Source of the DNA: an uncultured Bacteroidota bacterium
Lineage (GTDB): Bacteria; Bacteroidota; Bacteroidia; Bacteroidales; SZUA-534
DNA length: 14,646 bases
Direction: 5' to 3'
Assembly: GCA_937900725.1 (NCBI GenBank)
Contig: CALCFP010000517.1
Location: forward strand, 1-14,646
A program made the position numbers and the translations under genes. The notes beneath the pieces are model-generated. The model was not told where the DNA came from. It saw only the letters and a program-made list of their open reading frames with translations, and did no database searches. Shown one piece after another: positions 1 through 6,014 of the stretch; position 1 is the stretch's first letter; the number at the start of each line of letters is the position of its first letter.

Positions 1-295
1 CGCAATAGCCTGTGCTGACGGGTTTTTCGGTTCGTTTTGCAAGACGGCAGATGTAGTAAATGAGCAATGCCACGGCAATTATTCTGAAAATGCTAAGCAT
101 GTATTTGCCGAAACGCCCGAAAAACTGGATACCGAAAGCCATTCCGTTGTTTTCGGTGAAATGGATAATGAACCAATTGCCGAAGATGTGGATTTCCTCG
201 CCAATCATCATGTGTGTCTTGATCCAGATTTTCAGAGCCTGGTCGGCGGCAAGCACCAGTGCTATTACAAGCACTGCAAGTTTTCCTTTGCTCAT
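1..295 (-). CDS. lspA: Lipoprotein signal peptidase (signal peptidase II), 5' part only
   Basis: Inner-membrane aspartic protease that removes the signal peptide from prolipoproteins after lipidation. Translating the minus strand from the ATG at 295-293 gives 98 residues before the window ends. The first membrane segment carries the family motif AADQ (Asp18, Gln19). The second conserved block is FTENNGMAFG (residues 46-55), followed by another hydrophobic stretch at about 70-82. The two catalytic aspartates of the family lie in the C-terminal half, outside the window. The start is fixed by an in-frame TAA at 307-305 with no other ATG between. The gene lies 93 bases downstream of the dksA-like gene on the same strand. 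The dksA-like/lspA pair is, as I recall, the standard Bacteroidales arrangement, normally directly after ileS. Identification is firm from the two motifs. Confidence 0.94.
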   Translation of the reverse strand, partial: MSKGKLAVLVIALVLAADQALKIWIKTHMMIGEEIHIFGNWFIIHFTENNGMAFGIQFFGRFGKYMLSIFRIIAVALLIYYICRLAKRTEKPVSTGYC

Positions 296-327
296 AATGA
301 CTGTTTAAAGATGTTATTTATGAAACA

Positions 328-364
328 GCCACAATTGCCGTTGCAAAGCAAAGGCAGTTGTGGC
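328..364. repeat. Inverted repeat between the dksA-like gene and lspA
   Basis: Arms 328-339 (GCCACAATTGCC) and 353-364 (GGCAGTTGTGGC) pair over 12 positions with a single non-Watson-Crick position, around a 13-base loop. In the lspA-sense RNA the odd position is a C-A mismatch; in the other strand it is a G-U pair. No T-run follows on the minus strand, so a simple terminator is unlikely. It may be a processing or attenuation hairpin ahead of lspA. Confidence 0.5.
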
Positions 365-388
365 CGCAACAAATGATTAAAATCCACT

Positions 389-778
389 TTATTTTTTAGT
401 GGCGTTTTTTGCCTCTACGCTCAAAGTGGCGTGTGGTACGGCACGAAGGCGTTCTTTAGGAATGAGTTGTCCTGTCTCGCGGCAGATGCCGTAAGTCTTG
501 TTTTCAATTCTGACCAATGCTGCCTTAAGGTGCTGGATGAACTTTTCCTGATGTTGTGCCAAACGGCCTGTCTCTTCGCGCGACAGCACGCTTGCGCCTT
601 CTTCCAATACTTTAAAAGTTGGCGATGTATCAAGAGTGTCGTTGCCGTCGGCGTGTGACAATGTCTTGCAAAGCACTTCGTATTCTTGCTGCGCCTGAGC
701 AAGTTTTTCAAGTATTATCTGCTTGAACTCTGCCAATTCCTCGTCAGAGTATCTAACTTTTGGTTGTTCGTCGCTCAT
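389..778 (-). CDS. DksA/TraR-family protein with degenerate zinc finger
   Basis: 129 residues, probably cytoplasmic. DksA-family proteins enter the RNA polymerase secondary channel and modulate initiation with ppGpp. Residues 10-95 are charged, heptad-like helices consistent with the coiled coil. The C-terminal part YGICRETGQLIPKERLRA, followed by PHATLS, is the family's zinc-finger block. Only the first of the four cysteines remains: CxxC has become CxxT, and the second CxxC pair is absent, with ATLS in its place. The fold may therefore be kept without zinc. The ATG at 778 is the first in frame and gives a full-length product. The gene probably shares a transcript with lspA, 93 bases downstream. 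It is separated from ileS by the accessory block. Family assignment is confident; retention of DksA activity is not shown. Confidence 0.88.
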   Translation of the reverse strand: MSDEQPKVRYSDEELAEFKQIILEKLAQAQQEYEVLCKTLSHADGNDTLDTSPTFKVLEEGASVLSREETGRLAQHQEKFIQHLKAALVRIENKTYGICRETGQLIPKERLRAVPHATLSVEAKNATKK

Positions 779-849
779 AGTGGTATGAATTAGGTGGGCT
801 AAAAGTAGAATTTTTGGAATGGAATAGTTTTGTGAAGTGCCGTTTTTTA

Positions 850-879
850 CAACATAATTATTAACAACGGTTCAACAAA
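850..879 (-). promoter_or_regulatory. Weak candidate promoter for the dksA-like gene
   Basis: Reading the minus strand, TTTG (879-876) is followed after 19 bases by TATGTTG (856-850), an imperfect copy of the Bacteroidetes -7 element TAnnTTTG. The 19-base spacing equals that of the better promoters of ileS and the second acyltransferase in this window. The -7 box lacks one T, so this is tentative. The -33 box lies in the arm of the hairpin at 877-894. Confidence 0.3.
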
Positions 880-920
880 TGCCTTGTGGCATTTGGCTAT
901 TTGCCTTTGGCAGTTAGCCA
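877..920. repeat. Two adjoining palindromes at the start of the repeat island
   Basis: First hairpin: AAATGCC (877-883), loop TTGT, GGCATTT (888-894), a perfect 7-bp stem. Second: TGGCTA (894-899) pairs with TAGCCA (915-920) and encloses an inner TGCC/GGCA stem (902-905 with 909-912). They open the non-coding stretch 779-1305, in which no convincing gene is visible. Confidence 0.6.
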
Positions 921-921
921 C

Positions 922-942
922 TTTTGCCTTTTGCCTTATGCC
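922..942. repeat. Three tandem heptamers (TTTTGCC, TTTTGCC, TTATGCC)
   Basis: Exact head-to-tail 7-base units lie at 922-928, 929-935 and 936-942, and a related ATTTGCC sits at 899-905. A second, less regular cluster of the same heptamer is at 1145-1185. Confidence 0.7.
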
Positions 943-959
943 TTTTCATCTAATTTCAA

Positions 960-974
960 TTTCCCGTAGGGAAA
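960..974. repeat. Perfect palindrome TTTCCC-GTA-GGGAAA
   Basis: Six-base arms around a GTA loop. It has the same plan (arm, GTA, arm) as the palindrome at 1011-1027 in the neighbouring cruciform element, which suggests one repeat family. Confidence 0.65.
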
Positions 975-981
975 CCCCATT

Positions 982-1092
982 GGTAGAAAATGCCCATTAT
1001 GCGTTTAACGGCATTCCGTAGGAATGCGCCAATGTCGCAATGGCTCCATTCCGATGGAATGGAAATGGCTGTGATAATGCGTGTTTTCTACC
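982..1092. repeat. Nested inverted repeat able to fold as a branched cruciform
   Basis: Outer arms GGTAGAAAA (982-990) and TTTTCTACC (1084-1092) are perfect complements. Inside them CATTAT (995-1000) pairs with ATAATG (1074-1079). The enclosed DNA holds two further perfect hairpins: GCATTCC-GTA-GGAATGC (1011-1027) and CCATTCC-GAT-GGAATGG (1046-1062). All arms nest without conflict, so either strand could form a stem carrying two side hairpins. A degenerate copy of TAACGGCATTC recurs exactly 100 bases on (1006 and 1106). It resembles a composite REP-like element or a structured RNA. I know of no named family for it. Confidence 0.65.
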
Positions 1093-1144
1093 GAGCGTTA
1101 ATGCCTAACGGCATTCTGTTGGAAATTGGCCTTTTGCCGTTGGC

Positions 1145-1185
1145 TTATGCCTTATCCCTTTTACTTTTGCCTTTCCCCTTATGCC
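1145..1185. repeat. Second cluster of degenerate TTWTGCC heptamers
   Basis: Units TTATGCC (1145-1151), TTATCCC (1152-1158), a six-base TTTTAC, then TTTTGCC (1165-1171), TTTCCCC (1172-1178) and TTATGCC (1179-1185). The 7-base period is kept except for one lost base. The unit is the same as at 922-942. Confidence 0.6.
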
Positions 1186-1220
1186 TTTAATTTGATTGAA
1201 TATGACCAATTGAAAAATGC

Positions 1221-1253
1221 GCAAGGGCGACGCTATGGAACGCCACCCCTGCA
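1221..1253. repeat. Imperfect GC-rich hairpin at the end of the repeat island
   Basis: GGCG (1226-1229) pairs with CGCC (1241-1244) across an 11-base loop, and the flanking GCAAGG and CCCTGC extend the symmetry imperfectly. It lies 53 bases beyond the 3' end of the last lipoprotein gene. No T-run follows on the minus strand, so it is more likely a dispersed-repeat remnant than a standard terminator. Confidence 0.4.
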
Positions 1254-1305
1254 AGTAACTACGTAATAACCAAACGTGTTTATTTCTAATGAACGGTTGC
1301 GTGCA

Positions 1306-1965
1306 TTAGTATATTGAAATACCTTTATAGAATTGCGGACGCTCAAAGAACACGTCATTGTCAATTGTGTCAACTTCGTTTGTGCTGTCGTTTCTGACTG
1401 TCAAGACATAATGCGCATTTCTTTTATAGTCAACCTTGAACGTATGCCATCCTTTATCGCCGATTACAGAATCGATTGGTGTTTGCAGATTGTTTTTGTT
1501 GTACAAGAACGCTGTGCTTCTGCTAGTTTCCTTTATAGTACAGGATATTCGGCACTGTCTTTTGCCAAGCATTCCTGAAGTATCGGTACTTGGACGGTAT
1601 AAATCAATATAATCTATAAAGTTATATGTGTCGTTATCGCCGTTGTACTCTTCCTTCGAAACCTTTTTATTGATAGTGCAGATAGCCCTTTCCATTTCTC
1701 TTAATTTTAACTCTGCCGAGAAATGATATTTGCCCGACGATGGTGCAACATCTGCCGAATCAAGTAACTGATTGCTGTTGATATTGAACAAATATACCTT
1801 GCTGATTTTTTCCCGTTTATTGTTGCCAATTGTTCCTGTGTAGTCAAACACAGCAGTGCTGTCGGTTAAAGGCGTGCAAGTAGGAGAAAATACGCCTGTG
1901 TTATTGTCTGTTTCGCAAGCCGAGAGCAAGCCGACAACTGCAAATGCCAATATTAAGTGTTTCAT
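1306..1965 (-). CDS. Hypothetical lipoprotein (219 aa)
   Basis: I do not recognise a family. The N-terminus is a clear lipoprotein signal: MKHLILAFAVVGLLSAC, lipobox LSAC, lipidated Cys17. The mature part begins with acidic/polar residues (ETDNN). The rest is hydrophilic and looks rich in beta structure, with a cysteine pair in CRISC (about residues 137-141) and other cysteines that could form a disulfide in the envelope. The protein should be anchored in the outer or inner membrane facing the periplasm or surface. It is the last gene of the operon that starts at 6851 and lies 68 bases after the 663-residue lipoprotein, with a perfect inverted repeat in the gap. Its product probably acts with that lipoprotein; this is inference from position only. 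Confidence 0.85.
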   Translation of the reverse strand: MKHLILAFAVVGLLSACETDNNTGVFSPTCTPLTDSTAVFDYTGTIGNNKREKISKVYLFNINSNQLLDSADVAPSSGKYHFSAELKLREMERAICTINKKVSKEEYNGDNDTYNFIDYIDLYRPSTDTSGMLGKRQCRISCTIKETSRSTAFLYNKNNLQTPIDSVIGDKGWHTFKVDYKRNAHYVLTVRNDSTNEVDTIDNDVFFERPQFYKGISIY

Positions 1966-1986
1966 TGTTTTGTCGTTTTTGGTTAA

Positions 1987-2008
1987 GGAGAATTTCTGTT
2001 AATTCTCC
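1987..2008. repeat. Perfect 8-bp inverted repeat between the two lipoprotein genes
   Basis: GGAGAATT (1987-1994), loop TCTGTT, AATTCTCC (2001-2008). On the transcribed minus strand no U-run follows, so full termination is unlikely. It could protect the upstream message end or set the relative level of the last gene. Confidence 0.55.
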
Positions 2009-2033
2009 GATTTAAATATTTTATGAATATGGG

Positions 2034-4025
2034 TTAATCTCCATAGTAAATATGGACTTTGGTAGTGCTGTCCTTTATGTAGATGTCGTCGGACAACTTT
2101 ACTAGTTCTCCCTTTCTGCTGTCTGTTTCGTAATAGACTGAGTAGTGTTTCTGCGGTTTCACTTTTTCGTAGAAAAAGGCACGATTAATATTATTTCTTT
2201 TTACAGTGTCAATGCAGACAGTTCTATCTTCATTATCAAAAAGATAGTACCAGCCATTAAACTTATCCCCCTTGAGTGTAATACTTACCTCTATAATTGG
2301 CAATGTTAGGTTGTCTTCCATAATATCACCGTACTTTGTTAAATTACAAAAAGTACTCCAGGCCAAGTTGTCGGTTAGCAATCCATATTGCCAAATGTCG
2401 TCTGCGGTCAATGGCTTTAGTTTAAAAAACTTCTCAAAATATGGCTTTAAAGGCTTGCACTCGTTGTTCCATTGTTCCAAAACCGACTTGTACTCCGCGT
2501 TGGCAATGTTGGCGTGTACAAATTCGTAATATTGCTTGAACTCGTTCAGCATACTGACCGTCATCGTTCTACCGCCGAATGGATTTGAATAATTCTTAAA
2601 TTTCATCAGTCGTATATATTCACGCCTAGTGTAGTGCATACTGTTTTTTGTACTGTCGGTGTAGAATAGGCAACGGCCTTGATTCGGGTTTAACGATACA
2701 ACAGACGACGTTAATGCCATATCTGCAAAATTCCTGCTCAATCCCAGTTCTTTGGCCAATTCGTAATGGTTTTCATAAATCTCAGTGCGGGAAATAAATT
2801 TTTCATAACTGATACTATTATTATTCCAAACACGTATTCCCAATAAATTGCACAACGAGTCAAAACTGTAGTCTGCCCTACGGCGAAGCATCACATTCTT
2901 GGCATAGTCGAATGCCATTTTCGACTGCATAATGTCGTTGTCGGCCAGCGATGTGTTCTTGATAACCGAGTCGGCATACTCGCAAAGGCAAATAAATGTG
3001 TTTGCACGCGAGTATTCAAAAACGTTTTGGACATAGCGCCTATACTTCTCCGATACGGGCACATTCAGGCTGTCGAAGGCGTTTTTAATGTTTTTGGCCA
3101 CGGCTTCATACGCCTCTTTTTCGCGCTTGACAAATGTGTTGTAATTCAATTTATTATCGGCATAATCGTCGCTGTATCTAATATTGATTGGGCTCCTCTT
3201 AATGTAATCCAGATTGAACGGGGTGTCACAGATATGGTCTTTTGGGTGTTCTTTCAGAATCAGCGCCATATAGTTTGCGCACAGGTTGTTGTCGGTGCCC
3301 ATTGCAACATCACAGAGCCAGCCATTTTTCATTACCAATATCGTATCGCCCTGCCCTACAGTTAAATGCAGATTATTCTCGAAGTCTGAAGCAAACGGGC
3401 TGATGTAAAATTCGGCCATATTGACCACAGGAATTTTAGCCTCATACAGGCGTCCGTAATGGTCGTTGCTTTCCACGTAGGTCATTTTTGTGCTCCAGTC
3501 GCCAAGTCGGTTGTTGTAGCAGACAAAAAGTTTCCCGTAATAGCCATTGCTACTGCCGTCGATACGGCTTGTCAGATAGCGGGACTTGCTCATATCGTTG
3601 CGCACGTATGTCCGTATAACGGCATATCCTACTGTTGTTTGCTCCAGGTTGTAGGTTGATGTGTCGCGGTCGGCAACGTTTTTAGACTTGTTGCGCATCA
3701 GCACATCCATCTTCCAGCACAGTTTCTTGGTTTTCCCGTTCTCGGTCACCGCCAGTGTGGAGTCGTTGTCGAAAGCGACATTCAGGCTAACCTGTTCGGT
3801 GTCGCAGGTCAAAGTCAGATTCAGGCCGTCGGCGGTGGGCTCAACCGATTGGTAATCCCATCGGTTGTTTTTGTAGATGACCGACTCCTCGAACAGGCCG
3901 TAGGTCCAATGTCCGTTATCCTGATTGAACCAACAGCCAATGTATTGCTCAGGTATATGGCTCTTGTAGGGGTTGCACGATGCAAGCAATCCCATTAAGG
4001 CTGAAATGTATAGTATTCTTTTCAT
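2034..4025 (-). CDS. Large hypothetical lipoprotein (663 aa)
   Basis: Function not recognised. Signal peptide MKRILYISALMGLLASC with lipobox LASC and lipidated Cys17. The first ~100 residues (GCWFNQDNGHW, later LCWKMDVL) look like a small beta-rich domain. About residues 130-250 read as a second beta-rich domain with the stretch GQGDTILVMKNG, reminiscent of the N-terminal domains of Bacteroidetes TlpA-like lipoproteins (a GDT turn). No thioredoxin domain or CxxC redox motif is present. Residues ~260-540 are mainly helical and tyrosine- and charge-rich; the C-terminus returns to beta-rich sequence. The start codon overlaps the stop of the upstream 60-residue gene as ATGA, which argues for translational coupling and the same operon as the ABC transporter and GntR regulator. 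A link to the transporter's envelope role is likely but unproven. Confidence 0.88.
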   Translation of the reverse strand: MKRILYISALMGLLASCNPYKSHIPEQYIGCWFNQDNGHWTYGLFEESVIYKNNRWDYQSVEPTADGLNLTLTCDTEQVSLNVAFDNDSTLAVTENGKTKKLCWKMDVLMRNKSKNVADRDTSTYNLEQTTVGYAVIRTYVRNDMSKSRYLTSRIDGSSNGYYGKLFVCYNNRLGDWSTKMTYVESNDHYGRLYEAKIPVVNMAEFYISPFASDFENNLHLTVGQGDTILVMKNGWLCDVAMGTDNNLCANYMALILKEHPKDHICDTPFNLDYIKRSPINIRYSDDYADNKLNYNTFVKREKEAYEAVAKNIKNAFDSLNVPVSEKYRRYVQNVFEYSRANTFICLCEYADSVIKNTSLADNDIMQSKMAFDYAKNVMLRRRADYSFDSLCNLLGIRVWNNNSISYEKFISRTEIYENHYELAKELGLSRNFADMALTSSVVSLNPNQGRCLFYTDSTKNSMHYTRREYIRLMKFKNYSNPFGGRTMTVSMLNEFKQYYEFVHANIANAEYKSVLEQWNNECKPLKPYFEKFFKLKPLTADDIWQYGLLTDNLAWSTFCNLTKYGDIMEDNLTLPIIEVSITLKGDKFNGWYYLFDNEDRTVCIDTVKRNNINRAFFYEKVKPQKHYSVYYETDSRKGELVKLSDDIYIKDSTTKVHIYYGD

Positions 4026-4204
4026 ATCTTATTGACTTTTTGTTGTTTGTGTTTATTGCGATAGATATTGGCAATCTCGTCAATGCTGATTTCAAGTTTG
4101 TCAATCTCGCCAAAGAATCGGGCAAGCAAATCGCACTTGAGTGTCTGTCTGTCCTTTGGACGACTTGTGGTGGCGACTTTCGCCCCGTCAACTATGCCTT
4201 TCAT
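4022..4204 (-). CDS. Tail-only paralogue of the GntR regulator (60 aa, no DNA-binding domain)
   Basis: The sequence matches the C-terminal tail of the GntR protein encoded just upstream. FFGEIDKLEISIDEIANIY (residues 30-48) has 13 of 19 residues identical to FFNELDMLEISIDEVVKIY (96-114 there), and both have GAK about 20 residues earlier. The winged-helix half is absent. The gene is held between two ATGA overlaps: its ATG (4204-4202) overlaps the GntR stop, and its stop overlaps the ATG of the 663-residue lipoprotein. This suggests it is translated and not debris. In YtrA-type proteins the short helical tail serves dimerisation, so this product could pair with the full-length regulator and block DNA binding. 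An alternative is the decayed remnant of a second gntR gene whose N-terminal half was deleted. The homology is seen directly; the function is inferred. Confidence 0.75.
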   Translation of the reverse strand: MKGIVDGAKVATTSRPKDRQTLKCDLLARFFGEIDKLEISIDEIANIYRNKHKQQKVNKI

Positions 4205-4563
4205 TGCTTTTTCCTTTCCTTATAGATTTTCACCACCTCGTCAATAGAAATTTCAAGCATATCGAGTTCGTTGAAGAATTCGGGCAACGACTCGTTCATA
4301 AAGGCCTCGCGCCGTACGGCCTTGATCTGCTCCTTTGCGCCTTCTGCCACAAAGTAGCCAATGCCTCGGCGGTTGAAAATGATGTTGTTGCTTTGCAGGA
4401 AGTCGAATGAGCGCACCACAGTGTTGGCATTCACCTCCACGTTTGATGCATACTCGCGCACCGACGGCACACGCTCGCCTTCGGGGTATATTCCTGTCAG
4501 AATCTCGTTGCAGATGCGGTCAACTATCTGCATATATATCGGTCTACTTTCCTTAAAATCCAT
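4201..4563 (-). CDS. GntR-family transcriptional regulator, YtrA subfamily
   Basis: 120 residues, the usual short length of YtrA-type regulators. Residues 7-72 form the winged helix-turn-helix: RPIYMQIVDRICNEI, then GERVPSVREYA, then VNANTVVRSFDFLQ (recognition region) and the wing RRGIGYFVA. Residues 75-120 are a short helical tail ending ISIDEVVKIYKERKKQ, too small for a large effector domain. Such regulators typically repress ABC-transporter operons that contain their own gene. Here the gene follows the second permease by 8 bases and is coupled by ATGA to the tail-only paralogue. The probable operator is AGTGTA-N12-TACACT at 6870-6893 over the operon's start site, implying negative autoregulation. 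The inducer is unknown; cell-envelope-active compounds are the precedent in B. subtilis. Confidence 0.9.
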   Translation of the reverse strand: MDFKESRPIYMQIVDRICNEILTGIYPEGERVPSVREYASNVEVNANTVVRSFDFLQSNNIIFNRRGIGYFVAEGAKEQIKAVRREAFMNESLPEFFNELDMLEISIDEVVKIYKERKKQ

Positions 4564-4571
4564 AATTACTG

Positions 4572-5267
4572 CTATTTACACTGTTTTACATTGCTTTTGC
4601 AAAAACATCTGTAGGCAAGAACCACCAATGATGCGCTGACAATGATGCCCGCCAGAAGTTCAACCACAGAAAGGGCAAAATCGGTCTTAATAATGATATA
4701 ATGATGACAGTTTTCATATAGAAGCACCAGACCAAAAGTGATTATGGCTGTCCAAATAATTGAAAATGACTTGATAATCACACTGTTGAGCGCTCCAATG
4801 GCCAGGCATATCGCAATCAGGGCGTATGCGTGGAAATATGTGCAACAGTAGTCGGCAAAATCGAACCTGCCTCCCAAGGAACATACTTCAACAACCGCAA
4901 GCCCCACAACCGCTATCAGGAACGGGAAAACCACATAGGTAAGCAACCGTGCGGTGAATTTTTCGCAAGCGGTGGCGGGCATTGTCATAAACGATATGCA
5001 GGAGCGCTTTCGGCTTGTGTTGACTAAAGTCCGTGTCGATAGAAACCAGGTCAGGCATACGGGACCCATCCCGCATATTGTTTCATATGAGAAATAGTCG
5101 CGGGCAAACGCGCTTTCGGTGCCCTCGAAAAACGCGTAGTAGGCAAAAGTAATCAGTGCCCATACTGCGTACAGACAGCCTAATACCATTATCCAATATT
5201 TGGCAGGCTCCCACTCGTGGCGGAAAACTTGCGCAAATCGGGTTTTATTAATTGTTTCGTTTTTCAT
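4572..5267 (-). CDS. ABC transporter permease subunit 2 (231 aa)
   Basis: Integral membrane protein with about six hydrophobic segments and a short charged N-terminus, in line with ABC-2-type permeases partnered with YtrB-like ATPases. The block SFMTMPATACEKFTARLLTY resembles FLPFTVVPASNIEKFCCRML in the upstream permease (shared pattern Px-A-x-x-x-EKF-x-x-R-x-L), so the two are diverged paralogues that probably form a heterodimer. The reading frame is open upstream to 5348, but ATG 5267-5265 is preferred because AGGAG lies 8 bases before it (5280-5276); the longer version would intrude into the upstream permease gene. It is followed after 8 bases by the gntR gene. The substrate is unknown; export or membrane-stress sensing are both possible. 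Confidence 0.87.
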   Translation of the reverse strand: MKNETINKTRFAQVFRHEWEPAKYWIMVLGCLYAVWALITFAYYAFFEGTESAFARDYFSYETICGMGPVCLTWFLSTRTLVNTSRKRSCISFMTMPATACEKFTARLLTYVVFPFLIAVVGLAVVEVCSLGGRFDFADYCCTYFHAYALIAICLAIGALNSVIIKSFSIIWTAIITFGLVLLYENCHHYIIIKTDFALSVVELLAGIIVSASLVVLAYRCFCKSNVKQCK

Positions 5268-5280
5268 AATAATTCTCCTT

Positions 5281-6000
5281 TCATTTTTTCCTCGACGATA
5301 TGCCGTAAATGCTCTTGCGTTTGAACAGCACCCACGAAACAGGAACAAACACGATGAAAAATGCCATCACAATTGCCAGCGACAAGACAAGCGCGTGGCT
5401 GTGGACAGGATTCGCAACATTGTAATACTCAATGAACGGCACCGTGAACATCAGGTTGATGTGCTCTATTATGTGAGCGAATAGTATAACCAGCACGCCT
5501 GTCATCAATACCGCAAACAGAATTTTCAGGCGGTTGAACAGCGCGCCCGCAAACAGCGCCACAAGCGATATGCCTATCACAAGCGCAGTTGTCAGCATAT
5601 TTCCGCACAACAGCATCTCTTTTTGCAAAAGCGCAGTCTCCTCGTTTAACTGTATGAAGTGTCGCATCGGTTCGAACACAATGAACACCAATGCAGGTAA
5701 AACCCAAAACAGCAACATTCTGCAACAGAACTTCTCGATATTTGACGCGGGCACTACCGTAAAGGGCAGAAACGCCCGTTTGTCGGTAGTATGAGCCGAT
5801 ACAAAAAGTGGCATTATGAAAAGCATCACGGCAGGCCAGAATATTATTGTCGTTGTTCCCAGGTCATCGGTTTTCACAAACAGCGCCACAAGCCAGGCCA
5901 TTATCATCATTGCAGTGTAGGCGGTGAGCCACACCCACGAATTTGCCCATTCGTGGCGCAAGAGCAACCCGAATCGGCGTAAGTTGAATTGGTTGTTCAT
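5281..6000 (-). CDS. ABC transporter permease subunit 1 (239 aa)
   Basis: Integral membrane protein. Hydrophobic segments can be placed at about residues 24-42, 53-70, 95-112, 135-155, 160-180 and 204-228 of the shorter form, and the C-terminus is positive (FKRKSIYGISSRKK). The conserved block PASNIEKFCCRML is shared in pattern with the next permease. Two starts are possible: ATG 6018, which overlaps the ATPase stop, or ATG 6000-5998. I prefer the latter because GGAGG (6012-6008) lies 7-8 bases before it, a clear Shine-Dalgarno in a genome where such sites are rare. The gene lies directly between the ATPase and its paralogue and should form the transporter's membrane part with them. Confidence 0.87.
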   Translation of the reverse strand: MNNQFNLRRFGLLLRHEWANSWVWLTAYTAMMIMAWLVALFVKTDDLGTTTIIFWPAVMLFIMPLFVSAHTTDKRAFLPFTVVPASNIEKFCCRMLLFWVLPALVFIVFEPMRHFIQLNEETALLQKEMLLCGNMLTTALVIGISLVALFAGALFNRLKILFAVLMTGVLVILFAHIIEHINLMFTVPFIEYYNVANPVHSHALVLSLAIVMAFFIVFVPVSWVLFKRKSIYGISSRKK

Positions 6001-6014
6001 AGCCAAGTCCTCCA

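Noticed and set aside
990..1190. 66-codon plus-strand reading frame in the repeat island
   Set aside because: It is made of the palindromes and heptamer repeats. The product has no recognisable domain and no ribosome site or promoter.
5268..5348. 27-residue N-terminal extension of permease 2
   Set aside because: It overlaps the permease 1 coding end, is basic and unlike the family, while ATG 5267 has a good Shine-Dalgarno sequence.
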